A DNA stretch of 57,086 bases, taken from assembly GCA_045530725.1 (NCBI GenBank), contig JAZSCT010000003.1:1-57086 (forward strand), given 5' to 3'. The translations under genes were made by a program, and so were the position numbers. The notes below the pieces were generated by a model. That model searched no databases and was not told the origin of the DNA. It was given only the letters and a program-made list of their open reading frames with translations. Source of the stretch: SIG435 sp045530725 (GTDB taxonomy: Bacteria; Bacillota; Clostridia; UMGS1810). This document shows positions 1 through 6,889 of the stretch, piece by piece; positions within the stretch are counted from its first letter, which is position 1; each line of letters starts with the position of its first letter.

Positions 1-101
1 CCGCGGGACCCATTTATGGGTAACAAGTAACAATTGCAAGGCTGGCAGGCCAATAGAAAAACGCACTTGTGCGTCGCCAGTAAAGGGTAGGGCTATGCCC
101 G

Positions 102-131
102 AAAATGAAAAACCACCCGCTATGCGGGTGG
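102..131 (-). terminator. Rho-independent terminator of the GH26-like gene
   Basis: An 8-bp GC-rich stem (CCACCCGC / GCGGGTGG) with a 3-base loop is followed on the minus strand by a T-rich run. It lies just downstream of the stop codon at 145. Confidence 0.8.
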
Positions 132-144
132 ATATTTATTGTAT

Positions 145-1800
145 TTATGCCTGTTTATTAATATAAACCGTCTTTGTCTCTGCATCCCACTTGACTTTGG
201 CTCCGAAACCTTCGGATATTGCTCTTACAGGTACCAGCGTTCTTCCGTCGATTATCTGTGCAGGCACATCAAGAGGTGTATTTTCCTTATTGATTTTATA
301 TTCATTCTTGCCGATTGTAATGGCGATTGTGGTCGATCCGTTTCTTATGATTGCAGTCTGGATTTCTCCAAGCCATTCCACTTCTGCTCCCAGAGATTCT
401 GCACAGGCTCTCAAAGGAATAAGTGTTCTTCCGTCCTGAATCATCGGTGGAACATCAAATGCAACTTCCTTTCCGTTTACCACCACTTTGATATCACTCT
501 TCGGATGATATTCAAAGGTGTAGGTCTTGCTCTGACCGCAGGCGCTGATAGTGATGGTATTTGTACCGTCAACAAGGTCTTTCGTTGACAAAGCACAAGT
601 ATATGGAATCTGGGGTGATGAATGGTACCATTCACCGTTTAAGATGTAGTTTACATTCATAGTAGGTGTGTTTTCGAAATATGCATAGGTATAAAGATTT
701 ATAATACCATCTTTTTCCAGAAACTCATTTAAGTTTATAAATTTTCTGAATACAAATTTAGGAGTACCCTTATATTCTGTGATATACGCACCGCTGTTTT
801 TTGCTCTCATAAAGGATTCTTCTGCATAAGGATATCCTGTGATGTCATATCTTTCATTTTCCATGGCTCTGTGATTGTTGAAGTAGTTTAAGAGTTTTAT
901 CTGCGGGTATTTCATCACAAGATACCAGAGGAAGTTGTCAAATCTGGGTTTCGCCCATTCGGTAAGGTCTTCGCCAAATTTGTTGTTTGTAGGTACACCG
1001 CCTTCGCTTATCATAACAGGTTTTTTTATGTTGTTTTTTTGCATAAATTCCATAATAGGCTTGATTCTGTTTGTTGCATATCCGTAGTCGCCTGTCATAA
1101 AGTAAACGCTGTCTTTAAACTGAGTGTTTTTGTTGCCCTGAAAATACTTTATCATATACATACTTACGCCTATCCAGTCCACATATTCGTCTCCCGGATA
1201 ATAAAGTTCATATGGACGGTCAAGGGCACCAAGATCATTTGGCGACCATACAACGGCAAAGTTGTCATATACGTGAATCATATTTGCCACATTTCTGAAT
1301 ATCTGTACATACTGGTCAGGTTCGTCGCCGATAGGAGATACATTCATCTCGTTGGCAAAACGTATAAACATTGGTTTGTTGTATGTGTTAAGGGTGTTAA
1401 GTACCCCTCTTATATATTCATAGTTTATATTGCCGAGACTGTTTATTGTCCAGCCTATTGTGGCAACTATGTTGTCTCTCATTATCATTTCGTTTGCGGG
1501 ATAATAGAGATCAGGCTGATTCATATCGTCTATATATGTAAGATAACTTCCCACCGGTGCAAAGGGAACGGATGTTTCGGAAATCATGCCGATATATGTT
1601 CCTGCCACAGGTTCAAGTCTCGCCCCGAAATATATCGAATCATCAGGCTTTGCTTCGCCATATAGTTCAAATTCCCGCTGTGATACCATATTTTTTCTTT
1701 CATTAAGCAGTTTTCCCCAGTCAGGTGCTACGAAGTTGTATGCATAAGCACAGGAAAAAATCAATGTGAAAGACAAAATCATACAAATAAGTTTTTTCAT
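145..1800 (-). CDS. Secreted GH26-like glycoside hydrolase with C-terminal copper-amine-oxidase-N (stalk) domains
   Basis: Predicted exported clan GH-A glycosidase of 551 aa. The start at 1800 is preferred over an ATG ten codons upstream because GGGAG lies about 9 bases before it and the signal peptide (MKKLICMILSFTLIFSCAYA) then begins at residue 1. The catalytic region resembles family 26: the acid/base candidate is Glu151 in RFANEMN, VVWSPND follows, and the nucleophile candidate is Glu266 in PVMISEGG. The last 115 residues carry two stalk-type repeats, each with the DGRTL-P-R signature (DGRTLIPLR, DGRTLVPVR); these usually hold enzymes at the Gram-positive surface. A mannan- or xylan-type polysaccharide is a plausible substrate, but specificity cannot be read from sequence. 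The gene stands alone, diverges from mntP, and has its own promoter and terminator. Confidence 0.8.
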   Translation of the reverse strand: MKKLICMILSFTLIFSCAYAYNFVAPDWGKLLNERKNMVSQREFELYGEAKPDDSIYFGARLEPVAGTYIGMISETSVPFAPVGSYLTYIDDMNQPDLYYPANEMIMRDNIVATIGWTINSLGNINYEYIRGVLNTLNTYNKPMFIRFANEMNVSPIGDEPDQYVQIFRNVANMIHVYDNFAVVWSPNDLGALDRPYELYYPGDEYVDWIGVSMYMIKYFQGNKNTQFKDSVYFMTGDYGYATNRIKPIMEFMQKNNIKKPVMISEGGVPTNNKFGEDLTEWAKPRFDNFLWYLVMKYPQIKLLNYFNNHRAMENERYDITGYPYAEESFMRAKNSGAYITEYKGTPKFVFRKFINLNEFLEKDGIINLYTYAYFENTPTMNVNYILNGEWYHSSPQIPYTCALSTKDLVDGTNTITISACGQSKTYTFEYHPKSDIKVVVNGKEVAFDVPPMIQDGRTLIPLRACAESLGAEVEWLGEIQTAIIRNGSTTIAITIGKNEYKINKENTPLDVPAQIIDGRTLVPVRAISEGFGAKVKWDAETKTVYINKQA

Positions 1801-1834
1801 TGTAATACTCTCCCTGAAATTGTTATACATTAAC

Positions 1835-1862
1835 TATATATTATATACCCGTTCTTTGTCAA
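1835..1862 (-). promoter_or_regulatory. Promoter of the GH26-like gene
   Basis: On the minus strand a -35 TTGACA (1857-1862) and a -10 TATATA (1835-1840) are separated by 16 bases. It is back to back with the mntP promoter. Confidence 0.55.
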
Positions 1863-1889
1863 ATGTAAAAGTGAAAAGATTATATTTGT

Positions 1890-1918
1890 TTGACTTTTCC
1901 TTTGTGGTATGTTATATT
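1890..1918 (+). promoter_or_regulatory. Promoter of mntP
   Basis: TTGACT and TATATT are separated by 17 bases, ending 34 bases before the mntP start. No yybP-ykoY manganese riboswitch fits in so short a leader. Confidence 0.6.
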
Positions 1919-1952
1919 GAACTATGGAAAAAATTAACGGAGTTGATATGAT

Positions 1953-2519
1953 TTGAATTTTTGGGAAGTGTTTCTTGTAGGTGTGGGGCTTAGTATGGAT
2001 GCCTTTGCAGTAAGTATATGCAAAGGACTTTCTACACAAAGACTTACATGGAAAAATATCATTACAGTAGGAATATATTTTGGCCTGTTTCAGGGGCTGA
2101 TGCCTCTTATCGGTTTTCTTCTCGGAGCAAATTTTGAATCCCTTATCAAAAATTTTGACCATTGGATAGCATTTGTACTTCTTTTTGCTATAGGGTTCAA
2201 TATGATAAAGGAAGCAAGAGGCGAAGAGAATTGTCCTGTAGGCGGATTTGACATTAAGACCATGGTACCTCTTGCAGTTGCCACAAGCATAGATGCCCTG
2301 GCGGTAGGTGTGGTATATGCCTGCACTCACGGAAAAGGATTTCCTATTCTCAGCGCTGTTTCGGTTATTGCCATCACCACTCTTATCCTTTCTGCAATCG
2401 GTGTGAAGGTGGGGAATGTGTTCGGTGCGAAATACAAAGCAGGTGCGGAGATTTTCGGCGGAACGGTACTTATTATAATGGGAATAAAGATACTTATAGA
2501 ACATCTTTTCGGATTATAA
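1953..2519 (+). CDS. mntP: Manganese efflux pump MntP
   Basis: Integral membrane protein of 188 aa, the normal length for MntP (formerly DUF204/YebN), which exports Mn(II). Six hydrophobic segments are visible. The family signatures GLSMDAFAVSICKG (residues 12-25) and ATSIDALAVGV in the second half form the duplicated half-repeat, with membrane Asp residues that in this family are thought to bind metal. The start is TTG, with GGAG about 9 bases upstream; an ATG five bases earlier is out of frame and closes after two codons. It is monocistronic and followed by a terminator inside repeat element A. A ZIP metal importer lies 1.3 kb away, so this stretch holds both import and export carriers. Confidence 0.93.
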   Translation: MNFWEVFLVGVGLSMDAFAVSICKGLSTQRLTWKNIITVGIYFGLFQGLMPLIGFLLGANFESLIKNFDHWIAFVLLFAIGFNMIKEARGEENCPVGGFDIKTMVPLAVATSIDALAVGVVYACTHGKGFPILSAVSVIAITTLILSAIGVKVGNVFGAKYKAGAEIFGGTVLIIMGIKILIEHLFGL

Positions 2520-2618
2520 AAGGGAATGTAAAAAAACTCCAGATCGCAAAAAGGCATAGATTAAGCCAAAATCAAAAACCTGTATGCGTAATGAAACTTA
2601 CGAATTATTTATTATGTG

Positions 2619-2656
2619 GGAAATATTACATTTTTATGTAATATTTCCTCTTTTTT
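2619..2656 (+). terminator. Terminator of mntP inside element A
   Basis: Perfect 13-bp stem (GGAAATATTACAT / ATGTAATATTTCC) with a TTTT loop, followed by TCTTTTTTG. The corresponding arms in copy B are less well paired. Confidence 0.75.
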
Positions 2657-2711
2657 GTGCCTTTTAAACGGACAGCCGATGACGGCTGTCCCTACATGCC
2701 TCTCGACGTGC

Positions 2712-2902
2712 AGTACACAAATAATTTGCATTATGCGCTGAATAGAATTATATCTTATAAAAGAAAACAGTTTTAAAATATTGAATTTTGTTATTAGACA
2801 ATGAAAATCCAAAAATAATACATACGTATATTTGAAGGATTTTCTGAAGAATAATGCAAAATTCAAATTTTAAAACCGCTTAATGTAGATTATTTGTGTA
2901 CT
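2712..2902. repeat. Nested 191-bp palindromic (MITE-like) element
   Basis: Perfect 14-bp terminal inverted repeats (AGTACACAAATAAT / ATTATTTGTGTACT). The interior keeps pairing: TTTTAAAATATTGAATTTTG against CAAAATTCAAATTTTAAAA, then GAAAATCC against GGATTTTC, around a centre near ATACGTAT. It is absent from copy B, where only a short CGTAT/ATACG stem remains. Confidence 0.65.
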
Positions 2903-2988
2903 CCTGTACGCCTTCGGGTAACCCGAAACCAAAGGTTTCGGCTCAGTTTCTTCGTTCTGAAGTCTTTTTCCTATTCCCTTCAATTCAA

Positions 2989-3027
2989 CAGGGGCTGTAA
3001 AAAATAATTTTTTACAGCCCCTTGGAT
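2989..3027. terminator. Hairpin between convergent genes
   Basis: GGGGCTGTAAAAAAT and ATTTTTTACAGCCCC form a perfect long stem. It lies between mntP (+) and the DUF6062 gene (-). The T-rich bases are inside the stem rather than after it, so terminator function is likely but not textbook. Confidence 0.5.
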
Positions 3028-3065
3028 TTCATATTCGCAATAAAGAATGTCAGCCATTCTCTTTT

Positions 3066-3794
3066 TTAATTTATATAGGATATAAGTTTTTCGCTGCTTC
3101 TTGACAGTGCAGTTCTTGACTCTTTGGGATCTTTTCCCTTGTTTTTATAATCAAAAAGAGAAGAAAAGTATTCCACTTCATCTGTCAGCCTTTTGAAGTT
3201 TCTGTTTTGCACATCTGATATATCCTTTACAAATTCCATAAGTTCGCTTTCATTCATTTCTTTCATTGCACAACTTAAGAGTGCTTTGTAGTGAACAAGA
3301 CAGAAACCTTTTGACTTAAGGACTTTTTCTCTGAAGTCCTTTTCTTTTTTGTAAAGGTATATAAGGTTATTTAAGAATCTTTCTTCGGTTTCCGAAAGTC
3401 TTTTGCATATTGCACAGGATGAATTGGTATCATCAAGTTTCTGAAGTTCTTCCATAAGGGAAACTCTGAAATCTGATTTTTTGAAAAGGGATTTTTTTGA
3501 ATTTCCTTCTGCACTTTTTTGTATATCAGAGAGGGTATTCATCACCTGTGTCATATGTGTATGATATACAAGTGCCACACTTAGTTTGCTTTCTGTATTA
3601 ATAACCATTCTCTGATGGATTTTGCAAAATCCCATTTTGTTTGTGATTTCCCGAAACTCAGGCTCCATCATACTTGCACCCATTGTGGAATTTACAAGGT
3701 TGATTTCTTCTTTTCTCATAAATTCGCATACGGCACATTCGCAATCTGTATCAAAAGCCTCATTAAGAGGAATGGTGTATATAGTCTCTTTCAC
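3066..3794 (-). CDS. DUF6062 family protein with duplicated Cys/His metal-binding-like motifs
   Basis: Soluble 242-aa protein of unknown function that matches the DUF6062 pattern known from clostridia. Two half-repeats are visible, each with an N-terminal C-x2-C and a later G-F-C-x2-H: C20/C23 with C57/H60, and C127/C130 with C165/H168. That spacing suggests two zinc or iron sites. No signal peptide or membrane segment is seen. It starts with GTG, 8 bases after AAGGAG. It follows the ZIP transporter gene on the same strand, and its promoter overlaps the ZIP stop codon, so the two may be partly co-transcribed. A role in metal handling is suggested only by that neighbourhood. Confidence 0.75.
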   Translation of the reverse strand: MKETIYTIPLNEAFDTDCECAVCEFMRKEEINLVNSTMGASMMEPEFREITNKMGFCKIHQRMVINTESKLSVALVYHTHMTQVMNTLSDIQKSAEGNSKKSLFKKSDFRVSLMEELQKLDDTNSSCAICKRLSETEERFLNNLIYLYKKEKDFREKVLKSKGFCLVHYKALLSCAMKEMNESELMEFVKDISDVQNRNFKRLTDEVEYFSSLFDYKNKGKDPKESRTALSRSSEKLISYIN

Positions 3795-3825
3795 TTTTTT
3801 TCTCCTTAAGGTTTTATTTCATATA

Positions 3826-3854
3826 ATTTTAATGTAAAAGTTTCAAATTGTCAA
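3826..3854 (-). promoter_or_regulatory. Promoter of the DUF6062 gene overlapping the ZIP stop codon
   Basis: On the minus strand TTGACA (3849-3854) and TAAAAT (3826-3831) are 17 bases apart. The TGA inside TTGACA is the stop codon of the upstream ZIP gene. Confidence 0.6.
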
Positions 3855-4657
3855 CCAAGCATCACATCCAGAAGCATCATAACTGCAAATCCTCCCACAA
3901 TACCTGCAGTAGAAAAGTAGGGATGAGTGTGTTTGTTTTTCTGACATTCGGGGATAAGTTCGTGTACTGCCACAAGTATCATTGCGCCTGCCGCAAAGGA
4001 AAGAGCGAATGGGAGAAATGTTTCCATATACACCACAAGATAAGCGCCAAGCAATCCTGCTACAGGCTCTACCATACCTGATGCCTGACCAAGGAGGAAA
4101 CTCTTCTTTCTTGAATATCCTTCCCGTCTTAACGGCAGAGATACCGCCGCACCCTCGGGGAAATTCTGAAGTGCTATTCCTATGGCAATGCTTATTGCAC
4201 CAAGAAGTGCCTCTTTTGAATAAACACTTGTATTAAGTGCTCCGAATGCCACTCCCACCGCAAGACCCTCAGGGATATTGTGAAGAGTGATTGAGAGGAT
4301 AAGCATAAAGATTCTGCTTATCCTTTTTTCTTTGGTTTCATCTTCTGTTTTCTTAAGTTTTTGTCTTGTGTAAGAAACAGTCTTGTCAGATGCCCACATA
4401 AAGACCGCCCCTGACAGAAACCCTGCAGTTGCTATGATGTATGCAGGAGTATTGAGAGTTGCCTGCGCTCTTTCTATGGCAGGCTGAAGAAGAGACCAGA
4501 AACTTGCCGCAATCATCACTCCTGATGCAAATCCAAGCATAATATTCATTATTTTATGGTTAACTGATTTAAAAAACACCACCGTCATAGCACCAAGCAT
4601 TGTCACAAACCATGTAAACAAAGTGGCACATAGTGCCATTATCAATACATTGTCCAT
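3851..4657 (-). CDS. ZIP family divalent metal transporter (GufA/ZupT type)
   Basis: Membrane protein of 268 aa with about eight hydrophobic segments, the usual size for bacterial ZIP importers of zinc, iron or manganese. The two diagnostic helices are present: HNIPEGLAVG (TM4, His-Asn...Pro-Glu-Gly metal site) and QNFPEGAAVS (TM5), the latter with Gln in place of the common His. A short charged loop around residues 100-115 replaces the His-rich cytosolic loop of other ZIPs. The start is ATG at 4657 with GGAGG upstream. It precedes the DUF6062 gene on the same strand. Confidence 0.88.
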   Translation of the reverse strand: MDNVLIMALCATLFTWFVTMLGAMTVVFFKSVNHKIMNIMLGFASGVMIAASFWSLLQPAIERAQATLNTPAYIIATAGFLSGAVFMWASDKTVSYTRQKLKKTEDETKEKRISRIFMLILSITLHNIPEGLAVGVAFGALNTSVYSKEALLGAISIAIGIALQNFPEGAAVSLPLRREGYSRKKSFLLGQASGMVEPVAGLLGAYLVVYMETFLPFALSFAAGAMILVAVHELIPECQKNKHTHPYFSTAGIVGGFAVMMLLDVMLG

Positions 4658-4807
4658 ATCATCAAACCTCCAATCAAATTAGAAAGTCATCATTTTATTA
4701 TATTAATGAAACCCGAAAATGGTGTGGAATACAGTACCTTCTTTATAAATATAATTTATGTGAGAAGTTGTGGCTTTTAAAAATATACATACGGGGAGAG
4801 AATATGT

Positions 4808-5074
4808 ATGGCGGAAAACTTTGTTGGTCTTATAGGATTTTTGCTGGGAATACTTATTGTGGGGGTTAGTCTGAGAGTCTTTTTTGCACCTGTGAAATAT
4901 GTTCTAAAGGTGGTCTTTAACAGTATAATCGGAGCAGTTGCCCTTTTAATCATAAATCTGTTTTCTCATAAGACGGGACTTTTTATAGGGGTTAATCCCA
5001 TCAATTCTCTTATACTGGGGCTTTTGGGTGTACCGGGGCTGGTTATGCTGATTATTTTTAAATTACTACTGTGA
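4808..5074 (+). CDS. BofA family protein (pro-sigma-K processing inhibitor-like)
   Basis: Small integral membrane protein of 88 aa with three hydrophobic stretches. The C-terminal half (INLFSHKTGLFIGVNPIN followed by LILGLLGVPGL) matches the BofA pattern. In Bacillus subtilis BofA holds the SpoIVFB protease inactive in the outer forespore membrane; clostridia often keep the family even where sigma-K control differs. The start at 4808 has GGGGAG eight bases upstream; an ATG four bases earlier is out of frame. It is the only sporulation-linked gene in the window, so sporulation ability is an inference. Confidence 0.82.
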   Translation: MAENFVGLIGFLLGILIVGVSLRVFFAPVKYVLKVVFNSIIGAVALLIINLFSHKTGLFIGVNPINSLILGLLGVPGLVMLIIFKLLL

Positions 5075-5192
5075 AATCAGGCGGAAATTAAACAAATTTG
5101 CCACGGAAAAAAGGATTTTTGAAAGATTTGTAGTATATAATTATTTGGAAAACAAAAAACGAATATCCGATAATGGAAGAAAGGATCTGTAT

Positions 5193-5768
5193 ATGAAAGT
5201 TCTTATGCTGAATGCAAGCCCCAACAAAGAGGGCAATATATACTTTTTGTTAAATTACATATCTGATATATTGAATAAAAATAATGTGGATACGGAGATA
5301 ATAAATGTTCAGGAGGCTCTTCTTTCTGCAAAAGTCCCATTCTGTGTATGCTGCTCCAATCCCTGCAACAAATCCTGTTATGAGGGGACGTTTCTTGAAG
5401 AAACTCTTGACAAGATGGCGACATCCGACTGTATAGTATTCGGAAGTCCTGTGTATTTCGGCTCTATGTCAGGACAACTTAAGTGTCTTTTTGACAAGAC
5501 AAGGGATTTAAGAGGAAAGAAGGCACTTATAGGTAAAATCGGTTGTGCAGTTGTATGCGGAGCGTCTATGTTTGGCGGACAGGAAACAACCATAAGAGCC
5601 ATCCACGATTGTATGCTTGTTGACGGAATGACAATAATCGGTGCATCAAGCAGCGACCTTGGTGCTGGGCATCTTGGTGTATCAGCCGTAAGACCTTCGA
5701 AGGATGACAAAAATGCAATATCACGTGCAGAACTTTTGGCACACAGAATACTTGAGGAGTTGAAGTGA
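5193..5768 (+). CDS. Flavodoxin-fold NAD(P)H-dependent reductase (FMN reductase family)
   Basis: Cytosolic protein of 191 aa. It opens with MKVLMLNASPNKEGN, the flavodoxin-like start in which S-P-N-x-x-G-N binds the FMN phosphate, and has FGSPVYFGSMSGQLK for the isoalloxazine loop, as in iron-sulfur-flavoprotein-like and WrbA-like reductases. A cysteine cluster at residues 49-62 (CVCCSNPCNKSC) resembles the region that binds an Fe-S cluster in archaeal and clostridial iron-sulfur flavoproteins. The start at 5193 is chosen because AGGA lies 7 bases upstream; a longer frame has no clear ribosome site. It ends one base before the dGTPase start, so the two are probably co-transcribed. Confidence 0.8.
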   Translation: MKVLMLNASPNKEGNIYFLLNYISDILNKNNVDTEIINVQEALLSAKVPFCVCCSNPCNKSCYEGTFLEETLDKMATSDCIVFGSPVYFGSMSGQLKCLFDKTRDLRGKKALIGKIGCAVVCGASMFGGQETTIRAIHDCMLVDGMTIIGASSSDLGAGHLGVSAVRPSKDDKNAISRAELLAHRILEELK

Positions 5769-5769
5769 T

Positions 5770-6768
5770 TTGGACATAAGACAAAAGTTGGAAAGAGCAG
5801 AAGAACTTATACTGTCACCTTATGCATGCCTTTCAAAGAATTCCCGTGGCAGGCAATATGAGGAAGATAAGTGCGATTTGAGAACCGAGTTTTCAAGAGA
5901 CCGTGACAGAATCATTCATTCAAAGGCATTCAGAAGGCTCAAGCACAAAACCCAGGTATTCATTTCTCCGGGAAATGACCACTACCGCACAAGACTTACT
6001 CATACCCTGGAAGTGTCGCAGATTGCCACTACCATTTCCAAGGCATTAATGCTTAATACCGACCTTACAGAGGCAATCAGTATGGGACACGATATAGGGC
6101 ATACTCCTTTCGGGCATATGGGAGAAAGCGTGCTCAATGAACTTTGCCCCGAAGGATACAAACACTACGAACAGAGTTTGAGAATCTGTGATGTGATAGA
6201 GCGTGACGGCAAGGGACTCAATCTTACATATGAGGTACGTGACGGGATTCTCAATCATTCGGGAGAGAATACCGCCTGCACTTTTGAGGGAAAAGTCATT
6301 AAGTTTGCAGACAGATTTGCATATATCAATCACGATATAGACGATGCCATAAGAGCGAAGATGATAAACGATACCGATATCCCCGAATCATGTGTAAAAC
6401 TTATGGGAAATACCAATTCCGAGAGAATTGACACCCTTATCAAGGACCTAATCTTTACCACTACCAAAGAAGGTGAAGTGTCTATGAGTAAGGATATAGA
6501 AAATGCAATGATGGAATTAAGACAGTTTATGTTTGAGAGAGTTTATTACAAACTCCACGATCATACAGATACTGTAAGAATGATAATAGGCAAGATGTAT
6601 GAATACTATTACAAGGATATAGACAGAATGCCTGAGGAATACAGAAATCTTCTTAACCATTCATCCAAAGACAGAGTTGTATGTGATCTTGTATCAAGTA
6701 TGACAGATGATTATATAATTCATATGTTTAATGAACTTTTTATATCAAAAGCACTTACAAAATTTTAA
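5770..6768 (+). CDS. dgt: Deoxyguanosinetriphosphate triphosphohydrolase family protein (dGTPase)
   Basis: HD-domain phosphohydrolase of 332 aa, the length of the short dGTPase-like family that clostridia carry just before dnaG. Visible motifs are FRRLKHKTQVF and the HD metal site: His in RTRLTHTLEVS, then the His-Asp pair in MGHDIGHTPFGH, and a later HDIDDA. The family cleaves dNTPs to deoxynucleosides and triphosphate and so tunes nucleotide pools. The start is TTG one base after the preceding stop; the sequence around it (GTGATTTG) recurs before other starts in this window. Placement directly before dnaG and rpoD is the classic macromolecular-synthesis arrangement. Confidence 0.9.
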   Translation: MDIRQKLERAEELILSPYACLSKNSRGRQYEEDKCDLRTEFSRDRDRIIHSKAFRRLKHKTQVFISPGNDHYRTRLTHTLEVSQIATTISKALMLNTDLTEAISMGHDIGHTPFGHMGESVLNELCPEGYKHYEQSLRICDVIERDGKGLNLTYEVRDGILNHSGENTACTFEGKVIKFADRFAYINHDIDDAIRAKMINDTDIPESCVKLMGNTNSERIDTLIKDLIFTTTKEGEVSMSKDIENAMMELRQFMFERVYYKLHDHTDTVRMIIGKMYEYYYKDIDRMPEEYRNLLNHSSKDRVVCDLVSSMTDDYIIHMFNELFISKALTKF

Positions 6769-6826
6769 AAGTTTTTAATAAAAAAGAGGATTTTTGCATA
6801 AAAAGTCGAATTTAGATAAATGTAAG

Positions 6827-6855
6827 AGCAGGTGATAGTGTTCGCCTGCTTTTGC
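6827..6855 (+). terminator. Probable terminator between dgt and dnaG
   Basis: Nine-base-pair stem (AGCAGGTGA / TCGCCTGCT, one G-T pair) with a five- to six-base loop and a short TTTT tail. The short tail suggests partial read-through into dnaG. Confidence 0.55.
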
Positions 6856-6889
6856 CATTAAAAATAATTGTCAGGAAACGGTGATTTGA

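Larger units (their letters stand above)
2520..2980. repeat. Palindromic intergenic element, copy A (with a nested palindrome)
   Basis: Begins directly after the mntP stop codon and ends before a hairpin at 2989-3027. Its ends are imperfect inverted repeats (AAGGGAATGTAAAAA at the left; the right end reads TTTTTCCTATTCCCTT). Inside are a hairpin around 2619-2648, a GGACAGCC/GGCTGTCC palindrome at 2670-2691, a nested long palindrome at 2712-2902, and a pair of small hairpins (TTCGGG-TAA-CCCGAA, then CCGAAACC/GGTTTCGG) near the right end. A homologous 255-bp copy lies at 37256-37510 in an equivalent place between convergent genes. No ORF is supported here. Confidence 0.75.

Noticed and set aside
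139..588. 149-aa + strand frame opposite the GH26-like gene
   Set aside because: Shadow of the stalk-domain coding strand; composition is unlike real proteins here.
1830..2504. 224-aa minus-strand frame opposite mntP
   Set aside because: Opposite strand of a clear membrane protein gene; the peptide is rich in Cys, His and Lys without any family pattern, and no ribosome site is seen.
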